From JBCBXA01 sp039816825 (GTDB taxonomy: Bacteria > Pseudomonadota > Alphaproteobacteria > Rhizobiales > Rhizobiaceae), in the NCBI GenBank assembly GCA_039816825.1, contig JBCBXA010000003.1, positions 1-64,000 on the forward strand: a DNA stretch of 64,000 nt. Direction: 5' to 3'. Positions 45,680 to 54,002 of this stretch are shown in pieces (within the stretch, counting starts at the first letter, position 1; every line of letters begins with the position of its first letter). The position numbers were made by a program, and so were the translations under genes. The notes under the pieces were generated by a model. It made no database searches. It was not told the DNA's origin and saw nothing but the letters and a program-made list of their open reading frames with translations.

Positions 45680-46800
45680 TCAGGCGGCGCTGCTGGCAAT
45701 TGCATTCGCGGGTGCTCGATCCTTTTCGCCGGCGACCACCACCCGGTTTTTGCCCGCAGACTTAGCGGCATAAAGGGCCATGTCGGCGCGTCGGTAAACC
45801 GATGCTTGTGGTTCTTGCACACGACGCTTGGCGACACCGAAGCTCGCTGAGAAGCGGCGTTCAGGGCAACAGCTCTTGACCGAGACGGAGTTGAACTGGG
45901 CACACAATTGTAGGGCGAGAAGCCTGGCTGCCCTTTCATCAGCATGCCGTAGCACAATGCAAAACTCTTCGCCGCCCACCCGACCAACAAGGTGAGGCTC
46001 TTCAACATGATCGCGCAGCAGCGCGCCAAAGGCTGCTATGACGGCGTCGCCGGCCTGGTGGCCCAACTCATCATTGACGCGTTTGAAATCATCAATGTCT
46101 GCCAGCACCATAGTGACTGGCTCGTTGGAGATGTCGGCCTCTGCAAGCAATTCGGCCACCCGTTCTTCAAAAGCCTGTCGGGTGGGCAACCCCGTCAGGA
46201 AGTCAGTTTGGTGTGCCTCTTTCACGCGGCGGGTCAAATCTTCAGAAAGCGCGAGCAAAGTACTGGTCGCCATGATCATGATGCTCAGAGGCGCGAAGAA
46301 GATCACAGCCAGCCAGTGGATGGACTCGTGGTAGGCCGTCGGATCAACGGGACCCTCATAGGCATATATCGCGATGGGAGTGAGCAGTAGAAGAAGCATT
46401 GGCAGATGGTGTGATGGCAGAATGGCGGCTGCACGCTTGTCGGTCTGGCGAGCGGTTCGTGTCGTCGCCATGCCCATGGCAAACTGTAGGCCGGCCGCCG
46501 TCTCCACAACGAAAATGCGGAGGAATGCGTCTTGGCTCGCCAGCGACACACCGACCAGAATGAGCGCACTTAAAAAGGCGAGTGATACCATGCTGCCGAT
46601 GGGCGCGCGAAAGCCTATGCGCTTTGCGATGCTCCAGTTCAACTGGATCATGCCCACGCTGCAAATGGCGTGAAAAACGCCGTGCCGAAACCGAGAATAT
46701 GCCACTCCTGGCGCTGCCTGTTCCACAGGCGCAGGAAGATGAACGAGAAGAAATAGGCGACAGCAGGCGTCAGCAACGCCAAAGCGTATTGATATTGCAA
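45680..46800 (-). CDS. GGDEF diguanylate cyclase, apparent frameshift near its 5' end
   Basis: Membrane diguanylate cyclase: about six helices, then a GGDEF domain with DIDDFKRVND and GGEEF. The inhibitory site before it reads EEPH instead of RxxD, so product inhibition is probably lost. The N-terminal helix is encoded in another frame: from a TTG at 46800 (GGAGG five bases before it) one reads MQYQYALALLTPAVAYFF up to GFGTAF and then a stop at 46648. Adding one base in the A5 run at 46673-46677 joins it smoothly to HAICSVGMIQLNW. The indel may be real or an assembly error. Confidence 0.75.
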
Positions 46801-47125
46801 CACTGCCTCCCTGCCCGCCCAGTTTTCTAGTGTCGATGCAAATGAGTGGAGCGTGGGTCGTTAAACTGACGATAACACTCCCCACCGCTCGCCAAGTCTG
46901 GTTAAACAATGCTTGCTTCAACCGCCGCTGTGCGCCCACAGCGAGGGGCACGCACCCTCTCATCAGCGATCAATTTGCCTTTCGCCTTAACCCCAAGGTC
47001 TGAGGCGCGTCTGCTTGCCAGTGGCCGCGGGTTGGCGTACTCGCAGGGCAACGCTCTCGGCATGCTGGCCGGGCATTCATCGTCCAGCCGCCGATTGCTA
47101 CTCAAAGCATATGACCGTGGTGACC
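46801..47125. other. Intergenic region between diguanylate cyclase and acnB
   Basis: This divergent gap of 325 bases must hold promoters for both genes, but no convincing -35/-10 pair or operator was found. One perfect hairpin is present (46926-46932 with 46937-46943, loop CGCC). Reading frames through the gap lack protein-like sequence. Nothing else is recognised. Confidence 0.4.
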
Positions 47126-49918
47126 ATGAGCCTCTATTCCAACTATCTCGCTGAAATCGAAACCCGCAAAGAGCAGGGCCTCAGCCCGAAGCCGATTGAT
47201 GACGGCGCGCTGATTGCCGAGATTGTCGAGCAGATCAAAGACAAAGACCACCAGCACCGCAAGGACTCGCTGCACTTCTTCATCTACAATGTGCTTCCGG
47301 GCACGACGAGCGCGGCGGGCGTGAAGGCAAAGTTTCTCAAGCAGATCATCACTTGCGCAGAAACGGTCGATGAAATCACGCCGGCCTTCGCGCTTGAACT
47401 GCTGTCGCACATGAAGGGTGGACCTTCGGTCGAAGTGCTGCTGGACCTCGCGCTAGGCGCGGACGAAACCATCGCGGCCGACGCTGCGGAAGTGCTGAAG
47501 ACGCAGGTTTTCCTGTACGACGCGGATACAGACCGCTTGAAGACGGCGTATGAGGCCGGAAACGAAATCGCCAAAGACATTCTCGAAAGCTACGCCAAGG
47601 CAGAGTTCTTCACCGAACTGCCGGATCTGGAAGACGAGATTCAGGTCGTCACCTACATCGCGGCGGAAGGCGACATCTCCACCGACCTGCTCTCACCCGG
47701 CAATCAGGCCCACTCGCGTTCCGACCGGGAATTGCACGGCAAATGCATGATCTCGGCAGAGGCTCAGGCTGAGATCGAAGCGCTAAAGCTGCAGCATCCC
47801 GGCAAGCGCGTGATGCTGATCGCCGAAAAAGGCACCATGGGCGTGGGATCGTCGCGCATGTCCGGCGTCAACAATGTGGCGCTTTGGACCGGCAAGCAGG
47901 CCAGCCCCTATGTGCCATTCGTCAACATCGCACCCGTCGTTGCGGGGACCAACGGCATCTCGCCCATCTTTCTGACAACAGTTGGGGTGACCGGTGGAAT
48001 TGGCATCGACCTCAAAAACTGGGTCAAGAAGCTGGACGGCGATGGCAAGCCTATCCTCAACAATGATGGCAACCCTGTCCTGGAGCAGAAATATTCGGTC
48101 GAAACAGGCACGGTGCTGACCATCGACACCAAGGCCAAGAAGCTCTTCAGCGAAGGTGGCGATGAGGAACTGGCGGACATCACCGCCTCCTTCACGCCTC
48201 AGAAGATGGAATTCATGAAGGCGGGTGGTTCCTACGCCATCGTGTTTGGCGAGAAGCTTCAGGCCATGGCCGCTGAGACGCTGGGCGTTGAACCCACACC
48301 CGTGTTTGCCGCTTCCAAGGAAGTCTCCCACGAAGGCCAAGGCCTCACGGCCGTGGAGAAGATTTTCAACAAAAATGCGGTCGGGGTCACCAGCGGCAAG
48401 ACCTTGCACGCCGGGTCTGACGTTCGCGTTAAGGTCAACATTGTTGGCTCCCAGGACACCACCGGCCTGATGACGGCCCAGGAACTGGAAGCCATGGCGG
48501 CAACGATCATCTCGCCCACAGTGGATGGCGCCTATCAGTCGGGCTGTCACACGGCATCGGTTTGGGACCTGAAGGCTCAGGCCAACACGCCAAAACTGAT
48601 GGCCTTCATGAATAAGTTCGGCCTCGTCACCGGGCGCGACCCGAAGGGCGAGTACCATTCGATGACAGACGTCATCCATAAGGTGCTGAACGACATCACC
48701 GTGGACGACTGGGCGATCATCATCGGTGGCGACAGCCACACGCGCATGTCCAAGGGCGTGGCGTTTGGCGCGGACTCAGGCACAGTTGCCTTGGCCCTCG
48801 CCACTGGTGAAGCGACCATGCCGATCCCGGAATCGGTGAAGGTGACGTTCAAAGGCACCATGGGCGACCATATGGACTTCCGCGACGTGGTGCATGCCAC
48901 CCAGGCGCAGATGCTCCAGCAGTTCGGCGACAACGTTTTCCAGGGCCGTATCATCGAGGTACATCTGGGCACGCTGCTGGCAGACCAGGCCTTCACCTTC
49001 ACGGACTGGACTGCCGAGATGAAGGCCAAAGCGGCGATCTGCATCTCTCAAGATGAGACCATGATCCAATCGCTGGAGTTGGCGAAGAGCCGCATTCAGA
49101 TCATGATCGACAAGGGCATGGAGCATGAAAGCGGCATGCTGCAGCGGCTCATCGATCTTGCCGAAAAGCGGATCGGCGAAATCCGTTCCGGAGAGAAGCC
49201 AGCCCTCACCCCGGACGCCAATGCGAAATATTTTGCAGAGGTGGAAGTGGATCTGGATGCGATTGATGAGCCGATGATCGCCGATCCGGACGTCAACAAT
49301 ATCGACGTGTCCAAGCGCTATACCCACGATACCATCCGCCCGATCTCATATTATGGCGCAGAGAAAAAGGTCGATCTGGGCTTTGTCGGCTCCTGCATGG
49401 TGCACAAGGGCGACGTGAAGATTGTCGCGCAAATGCTCCGCAATCTGGAAGCCGAACAGGGCGAGGTCGAGTTCAACGCGCCGCTGGTCCTGGCGGCGCC
49501 GACCTACAACATCATCGACGAACTGAAGGAAGAAGGCGATTGGGCCATCCTCCAGAAGTATTCCGGCTTTGAGTTCGATGACTCGGCTCCAAAGAGCGAA
49601 GCGCGCACCGAGTATGAGAACATTCTCTACCTCGAACGCCCGGGCTGTAACCTCTGCATGGGCAATCAGGAAAAGGCGGCCAAGGGCGACACGGTTCTTG
49701 CGACTTCGACCCGCCTGTTCCAGGGCCGCGTTGTAGCTGACTCCGCTGAGAAGAAGGGCGAGTCACTCCTGGCCTCGACGCCAGTGGTCGTGCTCTCGGC
49801 CATCCTGGGCCGCACGCCAACGGTTGAGGAGTACAAGACCGCAGTGGATGGAATTGATCTGACCAAGTTCGCGCCACCAACGCAGACCGCAACGCGCTCA
49901 GCATCCGTTCACTACTAA
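47126..49918 (+). CDS. acnB: Aconitate hydratase B
   Basis: Tricarboxylic-acid-cycle enzyme interconverting citrate and isocitrate, 930 residues, cytoplasmic. The AcnB order is seen: N-terminal HEAT-like domain (LSPKPIDDGALIAEIVEQ), swivel domain with GVGSSRMSGVNN, then the cluster-binding core with QDTTG, GGDSHTRMSKGVAFG, FVGSCMVHKGD and the CxxC of RPGCNLCMGNQ, which holds the 4Fe-4S cluster. Two ATGs are possible (47111 or 47126); the second gives the usual short start MSLYSNYLAEIE. No other gene appears to be co-transcribed until the DUF1289 gene 57 bases on. Confidence 0.95.
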   Translation: MSLYSNYLAEIETRKEQGLSPKPIDDGALIAEIVEQIKDKDHQHRKDSLHFFIYNVLPGTTSAAGVKAKFLKQIITCAETVDEITPAFALELLSHMKGGPSVEVLLDLALGADETIAADAAEVLKTQVFLYDADTDRLKTAYEAGNEIAKDILESYAKAEFFTELPDLEDEIQVVTYIAAEGDISTDLLSPGNQAHSRSDRELHGKCMISAEAQAEIEALKLQHPGKRVMLIAEKGTMGVGSSRMSGVNNVALWTGKQASPYVPFVNIAPVVAGTNGISPIFLTTVGVTGGIGIDLKNWVKKLDGDGKPILNNDGNPVLEQKYSVETGTVLTIDTKAKKLFSEGGDEELADITASFTPQKMEFMKAGGSYAIVFGEKLQAMAAETLGVEPTPVFAASKEVSHEGQGLTAVEKIFNKNAVGVTSGKTLHAGSDVRVKVNIVGSQDTTGLMTAQELEAMAATIISPTVDGAYQSGCHTASVWDLKAQANTPKLMAFMNKFGLVTGRDPKGEYHSMTDVIHKVLNDITVDDWAIIIGGDSHTRMSKGVAFGADSGTVALALATGEATMPIPESVKVTFKGTMGDHMDFRDVVHATQAQMLQQFGDNVFQGRIIEVHLGTLLADQAFTFTDWTAEMKAKAAICISQDETMIQSLELAKSRIQIMIDKGMEHESGMLQRLIDLAEKRIGEIRSGEKPALTPDANAKYFAEVEVDLDAIDEPMIADPDVNNIDVSKRYTHDTIRPISYYGAEKKVDLGFVGSCMVHKGDVKIVAQMLRNLEAEQGEVEFNAPLVLAAPTYNIIDELKEEGDWAILQKYSGFEFDDSAPKSEARTEYENILYLERPGCNLCMGNQEKAAKGDTVLATSTRLFQGRVVADSAEKKGESLLASTPVVVLSAILGRTPTVEEYKTAVDGIDLTKFAPPTQTATRSASVHY

Positions 49919-49974
49919 GCCAAGATGAGATTGGGCGGCTTTATGCCGCCCAGATTGTGCCGTAGCCAAAAGCC

Positions 49975-50322
49975 ATGGACGCCATCAATTTTGACACCAA
50001 GCCCGACCGGAAGCTGAAGTCCAAAGTGACTTCGCCATGCATTGGCGTGTGCAAATATACCGATGGCAAACTGTGCCGCGGCTGTACGATGACAAAGCCG
50101 GAGAAGAAGGCCTTCAAGAAGCTGAAGGGCAAGAAGGTTCGTGCGGCTTTCGTGCAGGAGTTGATGGGGCGCCTTGTCAGTCGAGGCCGATATCCGAAAT
50201 GGGCCCGGGCCTATAGAAACCGCTGTCAGAAGAAGGGTTCGGTATGTGTGCTCGACGCCCTCGAACCATCCCTCGGTCTGGCTGACAGCCGTCAGCCCTT
50301 TCGCCCAGAACGACGCGCTTAA
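49975..50322 (+). CDS. DUF1289-family small cysteine protein
   Basis: Basic protein of 115 residues. The DUF1289 pattern is clear: SPCIGVCKY near residue 20 and LCRGC near 34, four cysteines that probably bind iron-sulfur or zinc, then a lysine-rich helix ending in RNRCQKKG. About 27 extra residues follow where family members usually stop, perhaps because the original stop was lost. It follows acnB on the same strand, and dps converges from the other side. Function unknown. Confidence 0.7.
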   Translation: MDAINFDTKPDRKLKSKVTSPCIGVCKYTDGKLCRGCTMTKPEKKAFKKLKGKKVRAAFVQELMGRLVSRGRYPKWARAYRNRCQKKGSVCVLDALEPSLGLADSRQPFRPERRA

Positions 50323-50338
50323 GGTGGACAGAAAGCAA

Positions 50339-50362
50339 AAGGCGCCGGACAACCGACGCCTT
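50339..50362 (-). terminator. Terminator of dps
   Basis: Arms 50339-50344 and 50357-50362 (AAGGCG/CGCCTT) enclose a twelve-base loop; on the minus strand TTTTGCTTT follows. It lies 27 bases after the dps stop codon. Confidence 0.65.
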
Positions 50363-50388
50363 CGCGAAACCCAGTTTGAGGCCTAGGC

Positions 50389-50859
50389 CTATTTGAGGTG
50401 AGACCGCAACATCCAGGCAAACTTGTCGTGTACGTCGACACGATTGGTTGCAAGATCGTTCGTCGCCCAATCGCCATGTTTCTCTGAAACGGCGCACACT
50501 GCTGAGAGGGTGGCAGAGAGCTGCTCCTGATCCTCGGCCAGCATCTGGATCATCTCACGATCGCTGGCATGACCATCATGCTCCTTCACTGCAGACCGCT
50601 CGAGGTAAGCCGCCATGGTGCCTTCGGCATGGGCGTCGAGCGCCTTTATGCGCTCGGCTAGCACGTCCTGCCCGGCAAAATGGTCCTCATAGATCTCCTG
50701 GAACAGGGCATGCAACGGGCCAAAGGCCATGCCAGTCACATTCCAGTGGAAGTTCTGAGATTTGAGCGTCTCCACGGCAGTTTCGGCAAGCGCCTGCGTC
50801 AGGCCTTCCACGATCTCGGCTTTTGCAGAGGGTTCAATTTTTGCGGCGACAAGGCTCAT
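50389..50859 (-). CDS. dps: Dps-family ferritin-like protein
   Basis: DNA-protection/iron-storage protein of 156 residues that oxidises and stores iron in a twelve-subunit shell. The ferroxidase-site pattern is present: NFHWNVTG near residue 37 and FQEIYEDHFAGQDVLAERI near 53-71. It lacks a long lysine-rich N-terminal tail, so tight DNA binding is not expected. It has its own terminator and an AT-rich stretch before the ATG. The assignment is secure. Confidence 0.93.
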   Translation of the reverse strand: MSLVAAKIEPSAKAEIVEGLTQALAETAVETLKSQNFHWNVTGMAFGPLHALFQEIYEDHFAGQDVLAERIKALDAHAEGTMAAYLERSAVKEHDGHASDREMIQMLAEDQEQLSATLSAVCAVSEKHGDWATNDLATNRVDVHDKFAWMLRSHLK

Positions 50860-50890
50860 GGCAATAACCTTTCTCTAGTTTGGAATTCTT

Positions 50891-51265
50891 CTAAACTGTA
50901 TGTGTCGCTTTCACTTCGGTTTGCAAGCGCCGCGCCAGATTTTCTGCGAGCGCCTGAACCTGTGGCTTCATATCGCCCCCTATGTACCAGGCAATCATGC
51001 GGCGCGCCTGTACAAGGTCGCCATGACGAAACGTGCGCAACAGGCGCATGAGCCAGATTTCGTCGTTCGAGAGCTCAGCTGCCCCGGGCCTGTACATCAC
51101 CATGCGATGTCGGGCATGGCGTGACAACGCACTGAAGAACATTTCACCCAGTTCCGTGAGCGAAAGAGCCAGCATCCTAGCCGGAGCCCAGTAAACCGCG
51201 CCATCCTGAGGTTTGCCCTTCAGGCTCGCACGCATGGCCAGCCAGCGAAGGCGATCAAGGGTCAT
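50891..51265 (-). CDS. Unknown helical protein
   Basis: Not recognised. From the ATG at 51265, which has AGGA four bases before it, the product is 124 residues, largely helical and rich in arginine, leucine and alanine (MTLDRLRWLAMRASLKGKP, then ALSRHARHRMVMY and LMRLLRTFRHGDLVQ). The open frame continues to an alternative start at 51385, adding 40 residues of weaker character. No membrane segment or known motif is seen. It lies between dps and an exported unknown protein, all on the minus strand. Confidence 0.5.
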   Translation of the reverse strand: MTLDRLRWLAMRASLKGKPQDGAVYWAPARMLALSLTELGEMFFSALSRHARHRMVMYRPGAAELSNDEIWLMRLLRTFRHGDLVQARRMIAWYIGGDMKPQVQALAENLARRLQTEVKATHTV

Positions 51266-51445
51266 GGCTTCCTGATCATTGATCGAGAAGCTTGTTTGCC
51301 GCACCGCCTGTCCGAAGCATGTTGCATGGATGACGTTGCTAAACTGATCGGGCTGGTTGTTTCGTATCGCTTGCTCGGCCATCACAGCGTCCAGGAGTCT
51401 ACTAGTCCTGTAACTAGGCCGCCAACGCGCGCTTTAGAAGATAGA

Positions 51446-51468
51446 GAAACTCCACTTTACAGAGTTTC
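51446..51468 (-). terminator. Possible terminator after the unknown exported-protein gene
   Basis: Seven perfect pairs (51446-51452 with 51462-51468, GAAACTC/GAGTTTC) around a nine-base loop. Read on the minus strand it is followed by a pyrimidine-rich stretch, not a clean T run. It could also be an operator for the gene at 50891. Confidence 0.35.
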
Positions 51469-51501
51469 CAAACTGGCGATGCCTCAACTCGGCAGGGTCA
51501 G

Positions 51502-52179
51502 TTAGCCGGCAGGTCCTGTTTCTTCGAAGAACGCAAACGTGGCCACCGCACCGGCAGGCAAGATGGTTGTGTAGGAGGCCGAGAGGACGGCGTCGTCATA
51601 CTCAACGATCTCCAGCGTCCAAGGCTTGGCCAGCGTGCCCGGCAGACGCAGAACAGTTGGACCGTCCGTGCCAACCTTGGCGATGATCCCCAGATAGGCG
51701 CCTATGTCGTTGGTGGCTATGCGGAGGTCACGGACTTCGACGGAGCAGAACCCGATGACGCCGAGGGCCTCATACGGGTCGTCGAAGGGCATCACCCTGT
51801 CAGGCGGGTGAGCCGCGAACGAGATGCCTTCGGCGACAACAGACTGATCGCCAGAGATCAGTGTCGCCTGTGCCGCAAACGCATCAGCTGCCCCAGACGT
51901 GTGTTGCTGGACCGCTTCAAAGTCGAAAGCCCCATCCGCGAGAGAAAAGTCTGCAGGATCGACCTGGAAGAGCCCGAAGACGTCCTGTCCCGTAGCTAAC
52001 AAGTAAACTTCGACATATCCGTTGGAGCGAGACACGATCAGACGCGCCTTCTGGCTGCGGGCCTCACTGCCGACCGACGCAAAGCCGCTTAGGGCAGAAA
52101 GCAGCGCAAAAAATAGAGCTGCGGCGACAGCCAGCAAGATAGGCTTCGACAGCGCTTGGCTTACGCCTGCTGCATACAC
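51502..52179 (-). CDS. Unknown membrane-anchored or exported protein
   Basis: Not recognised. The frame is open up to 52335, but the first part lies inside the pseudoazurin gene, so a GTG at 52179 is taken as start (225 residues; weak support). An N-terminal hydrophobic helix (about residues 10-33, ILLAVAAALFFALLSALSGF) is a signal or anchor. The rest is acidic and beta-rich in character. Between it and the pseudoazurin gene is a perfect inverted repeat (52189-52196 with 52200-52207). Confidence 0.5.
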   Translation of the reverse strand: MYAAGVSQALSKPILLAVAAALFFALLSALSGFASVGSEARSQKARLIVSRSNGYVEVYLLATGQDVFGLFQVDPADFSLADGAFDFEAVQQHTSGAADAFAAQATLISGDQSVVAEGISFAAHPPDRVMPFDDPYEALGVIGFCSVEVRDLRIATNDIGAYLGIIAKVGTDGPTVLRLPGTLAKPWTLEIVEYDDAVLSASYTTILPAGAVATFAFFEETGPAG

Positions 52180-52228
52180 ATGACCCGCATCAGCCCTGAG
52201 GGCTGATGAGATATCTTGATTGGGAAGC

Positions 52229-52735
52229 TTAGGCAGACTGCTCAAGCAGGTTCTCTTCGTCCACCAGTGCCCAGATCTCTTCGAACACTTTGGCCGTGCG
52301 ACCGCGATGCTTGACTGCGCGGGCAGCCTCAACATTGTCCATCATGCCTTCACCGCGCACGATCACGAGACCGACCATGCCAAGCGAAGAGTGCGGCTGG
52401 CAGAGGTAGCCGTAAACGCCAGGCTGGGCGAAGGTGTACTCAAACTCGTCGTTGAGCTTGCTCTTCCACTCTTCAGCACCCTCTGGGAGCATGCCTTCGA
52501 TGCTGACAGTGTTGTGGCCGCGATCGGTTGGCATCCATTTCACGGTGTCACCGGCGTTCACGACGGTCACAAGCGGCTTGTAGACCATGCGGCGGCGCCG
52601 ATTGTCCGGATCCTGATTGAGCATCTCAATCATGTTTGTTTCGGCAGCTTCCTGCGCAAAGGCGGCAGTTCCGCTTGCTGCAGCCAATGCAGCCACGGAA
52701 ATCACGAAGGTTCTGCGGTCGATTTGGGTTGTCAT
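52229..52735 (-). CDS. Pseudoazurin-type blue copper protein
   Basis: Periplasmic cupredoxin of 168 residues, in this family an electron carrier to copper nitrite reductase or other periplasmic enzymes. A twin-arginine-like signal (DRRTFVISVAALAAASG, ending AFA near 27) is followed by the fold; the type-1 copper ligands are His in RGHNTV and the Cys, His and Met of YLCQPHSSLGM. No denitrification reductase lies in this window, so its partner is encoded elsewhere. An FNR-type site lies 127 bases before the start codon. Confidence 0.88.
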   Translation of the reverse strand: MTTQIDRRTFVISVAALAAASGTAAFAQEAAETNMIEMLNQDPDNRRRRMVYKPLVTVVNAGDTVKWMPTDRGHNTVSIEGMLPEGAEEWKSKLNDEFEYTFAQPGVYGYLCQPHSSLGMVGLVIVRGEGMMDNVEAARAVKHRGRTAKVFEEIWALVDEENLLEQSA

Positions 52736-52855
52736 TTTATAGTTGCTCCTCTGGATCCAAACAGCGCGTCAGGACATTCCCCCTTGAAATGGCATAAATC
52801 CACCAAATTACAACGTCCTACGTACAAATTAGCGCCCGCTAGAACTTATGCTCGC

Positions 52856-52869
52856 TTGAGCAAAATCAA
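52856..52869. promoter_or_regulatory. FNR/CRP-family binding site
   Basis: TTGAGCAAAATCAA differs at one position from TTGAT-N4-ATCAA. Its centre is 127 bases before the pseudoazurin start codon, so a class-II promoter (centre at -41.5) would leave a leader of about 85 bases. Control of pseudoazurin by low oxygen or nitric oxide through an FNR, DNR or NNR-type regulator is the likely meaning. Confidence 0.6.
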
Positions 52870-52931
52870 GGGTACAGGCGTTGCCGCCCCGGACTTTGCG
52901 ATAACAAATCTGGCAATATCAGGGAGGCGCC

Positions 52932-53045
52932 GTGTTCTATTGCGCTGACGGCGGCGTTGAAACCCCGGTGAGCCTGATTGACCGGACGCATCATGTCGCA
53001 CTTGGAGCGGAAACCAGCAGCAACGCCTTGGCCAAATGGTTGTGA
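52932..53045 (+). CDS. Possible small protein (37 residues)
   Basis: Low-confidence small open frame that starts at GTG with AGGGAGG five bases before it and ends in TGA. The product has one cysteine, two adjacent histidines and no membrane segment (MFYCADGGVETPVSLIDRTH at its start). An FNR-type site lies 62 bases before it and could drive it in the plus direction. It may equally be chance. Confidence 0.25.
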   Translation: MFYCADGGVETPVSLIDRTHHVALGAETSSNALAKWL

Positions 53046-53048
53046 GCG

Positions 53049-54002
53049 CTAGGAGTTCCGAGAAAGGTGTTTTTCGTGGGACTGAATCACTCCGCCTGCA
53101 CCGCTGCCACTGTTCTTGAGCGCTCGGATGATGCCGACCAGATTGTCATCGCGCAGGCGCTCCAGCTCACGGATACTCCTGTGCCCAGATTGCGCATCCG
53201 ACTGGCTGGCAATGGTATCGACCAGTGCATCGTCGAGCTCCGGGACATCCATCAGCTTTGTCCACGGCCATTGAAGGGCAGGGCCAAACTGGGCGAGAAA
53301 ATGCCTCATACCGGCCTCACCACCGGCAATACGATAGGTTTCAAACAGGCCCATCTGCGCCCACCGCAGACCAAAGCCCATGCGGATCGCGTCATCGATC
53401 TCTTCTGTGGTGGCCACGCCGTCCTTCACCATCCAGAGACTCTCGCGCCACACCGCTTCCAAAAGCCGGTCCGCAATATGGGCGTCGATCTCCTTGCGAA
53501 CCGTTAGCGGGAACATGCCAATACTGCTCAAAACAGATTGCGCTTTACGGCAGATCTCCACATCTCCGACAAGCTCCACGAGCGGCAGCAGATAGACGGG
53601 GTTGAATGGGTGGGCGACGATAGCCCGACCGCCCTGCGCATTCAGCTCTGACGGTTTGAAACCGGATGTCGAGGATCCAACGATGGCGTCTTCGGGAGCG
53701 CAATCCGCCAGCTGACCGTACACAGCGTGCTTCAACTCAAGGCGTTCGGGAACACTTTCCTGCACCCACTGGACCCCGGCAACCGCTTCCTGCAGATCGT
53801 CGTGGAAGGTAAGGCTTCCTTCCCTTGGCAAATCGCAATCGTAGAGCTCAGGCAGAGCGCGGCGCGCATTGGCCAGCACCTCACCGATTTTGCGCTCGGC
53901 CTCCGGATCGGGATCAAAAACGCCGACATCCCAACCGTTGAGAAGAAATCGGGCGGCCCAGCCGCCACCGATGACTCCGCCCCCAATGATGGCCGCCTTC
54001 AT
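53049..54002 (-). CDS. lcdH: L-carnitine dehydrogenase-like 3-hydroxyacyl-CoA dehydrogenase family protein
   Basis: NAD-dependent dehydrogenase of 317 residues. The nucleotide-binding start is AIIGGGVIGGGWAARF, followed by FDPD for NAD preference; further on are SSTSGFKPSEL and the catalytic HPFNPVYLLPLVEL, the form found in carnitine 3-dehydrogenases. It should oxidise L-carnitine to 3-dehydrocarnitine. Some carnitine dehydrogenases carry a fused thioesterase; this one does not. It overlaps the BKACE gene (ATGA) and is last in the operon. Confidence 0.85.
   Translation of the reverse strand: MKAAIIGGGVIGGGWAARFLLNGWDVGVFDPDPEAERKIGEVLANARRALPELYDCDLPREGSLTFHDDLQEAVAGVQWVQESVPERLELKHAVYGQLADCAPEDAIVGSSTSGFKPSELNAQGGRAIVAHPFNPVYLLPLVELVGDVEICRKAQSVLSSIGMFPLTVRKEIDAHIADRLLEAVWRESLWMVKDGVATTEEIDDAIRMGFGLRWAQMGLFETYRIAGGEAGMRHFLAQFGPALQWPWTKLMDVPELDDALVDTIASQSDAQSGHRSIRELERLRDDNLVGIIRALKNSGSGAGGVIQSHEKHLSRNS

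Larger units (their letters stand above)
52736..53048. other. Intergenic region upstream of the pseudoazurin gene
   Basis: This stretch is AT-rich near the pseudoazurin start and holds an FNR-type palindrome (52856-52869) and one small possible gene (52932-53045) on the other strand. Otherwise nothing is recognised. The carnitine dehydrogenase-like gene ends at 53049 on the minus strand, with no clear terminator. Confidence 0.4.

Noticed and set aside
52189..52207. Perfect 8-bp inverted repeat after the pseudoazurin gene as a terminator
   Set aside because: On the minus strand it is followed by GCGGG and not by T residues, so intrinsic termination is unlikely; it is mentioned only in the neighbouring entry.
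52220..52948. A 242-residue plus-strand frame across the pseudoazurin gene
   Set aside because: It covers a gene with intact copper ligands and signal peptide; the plus-strand product has no family features.
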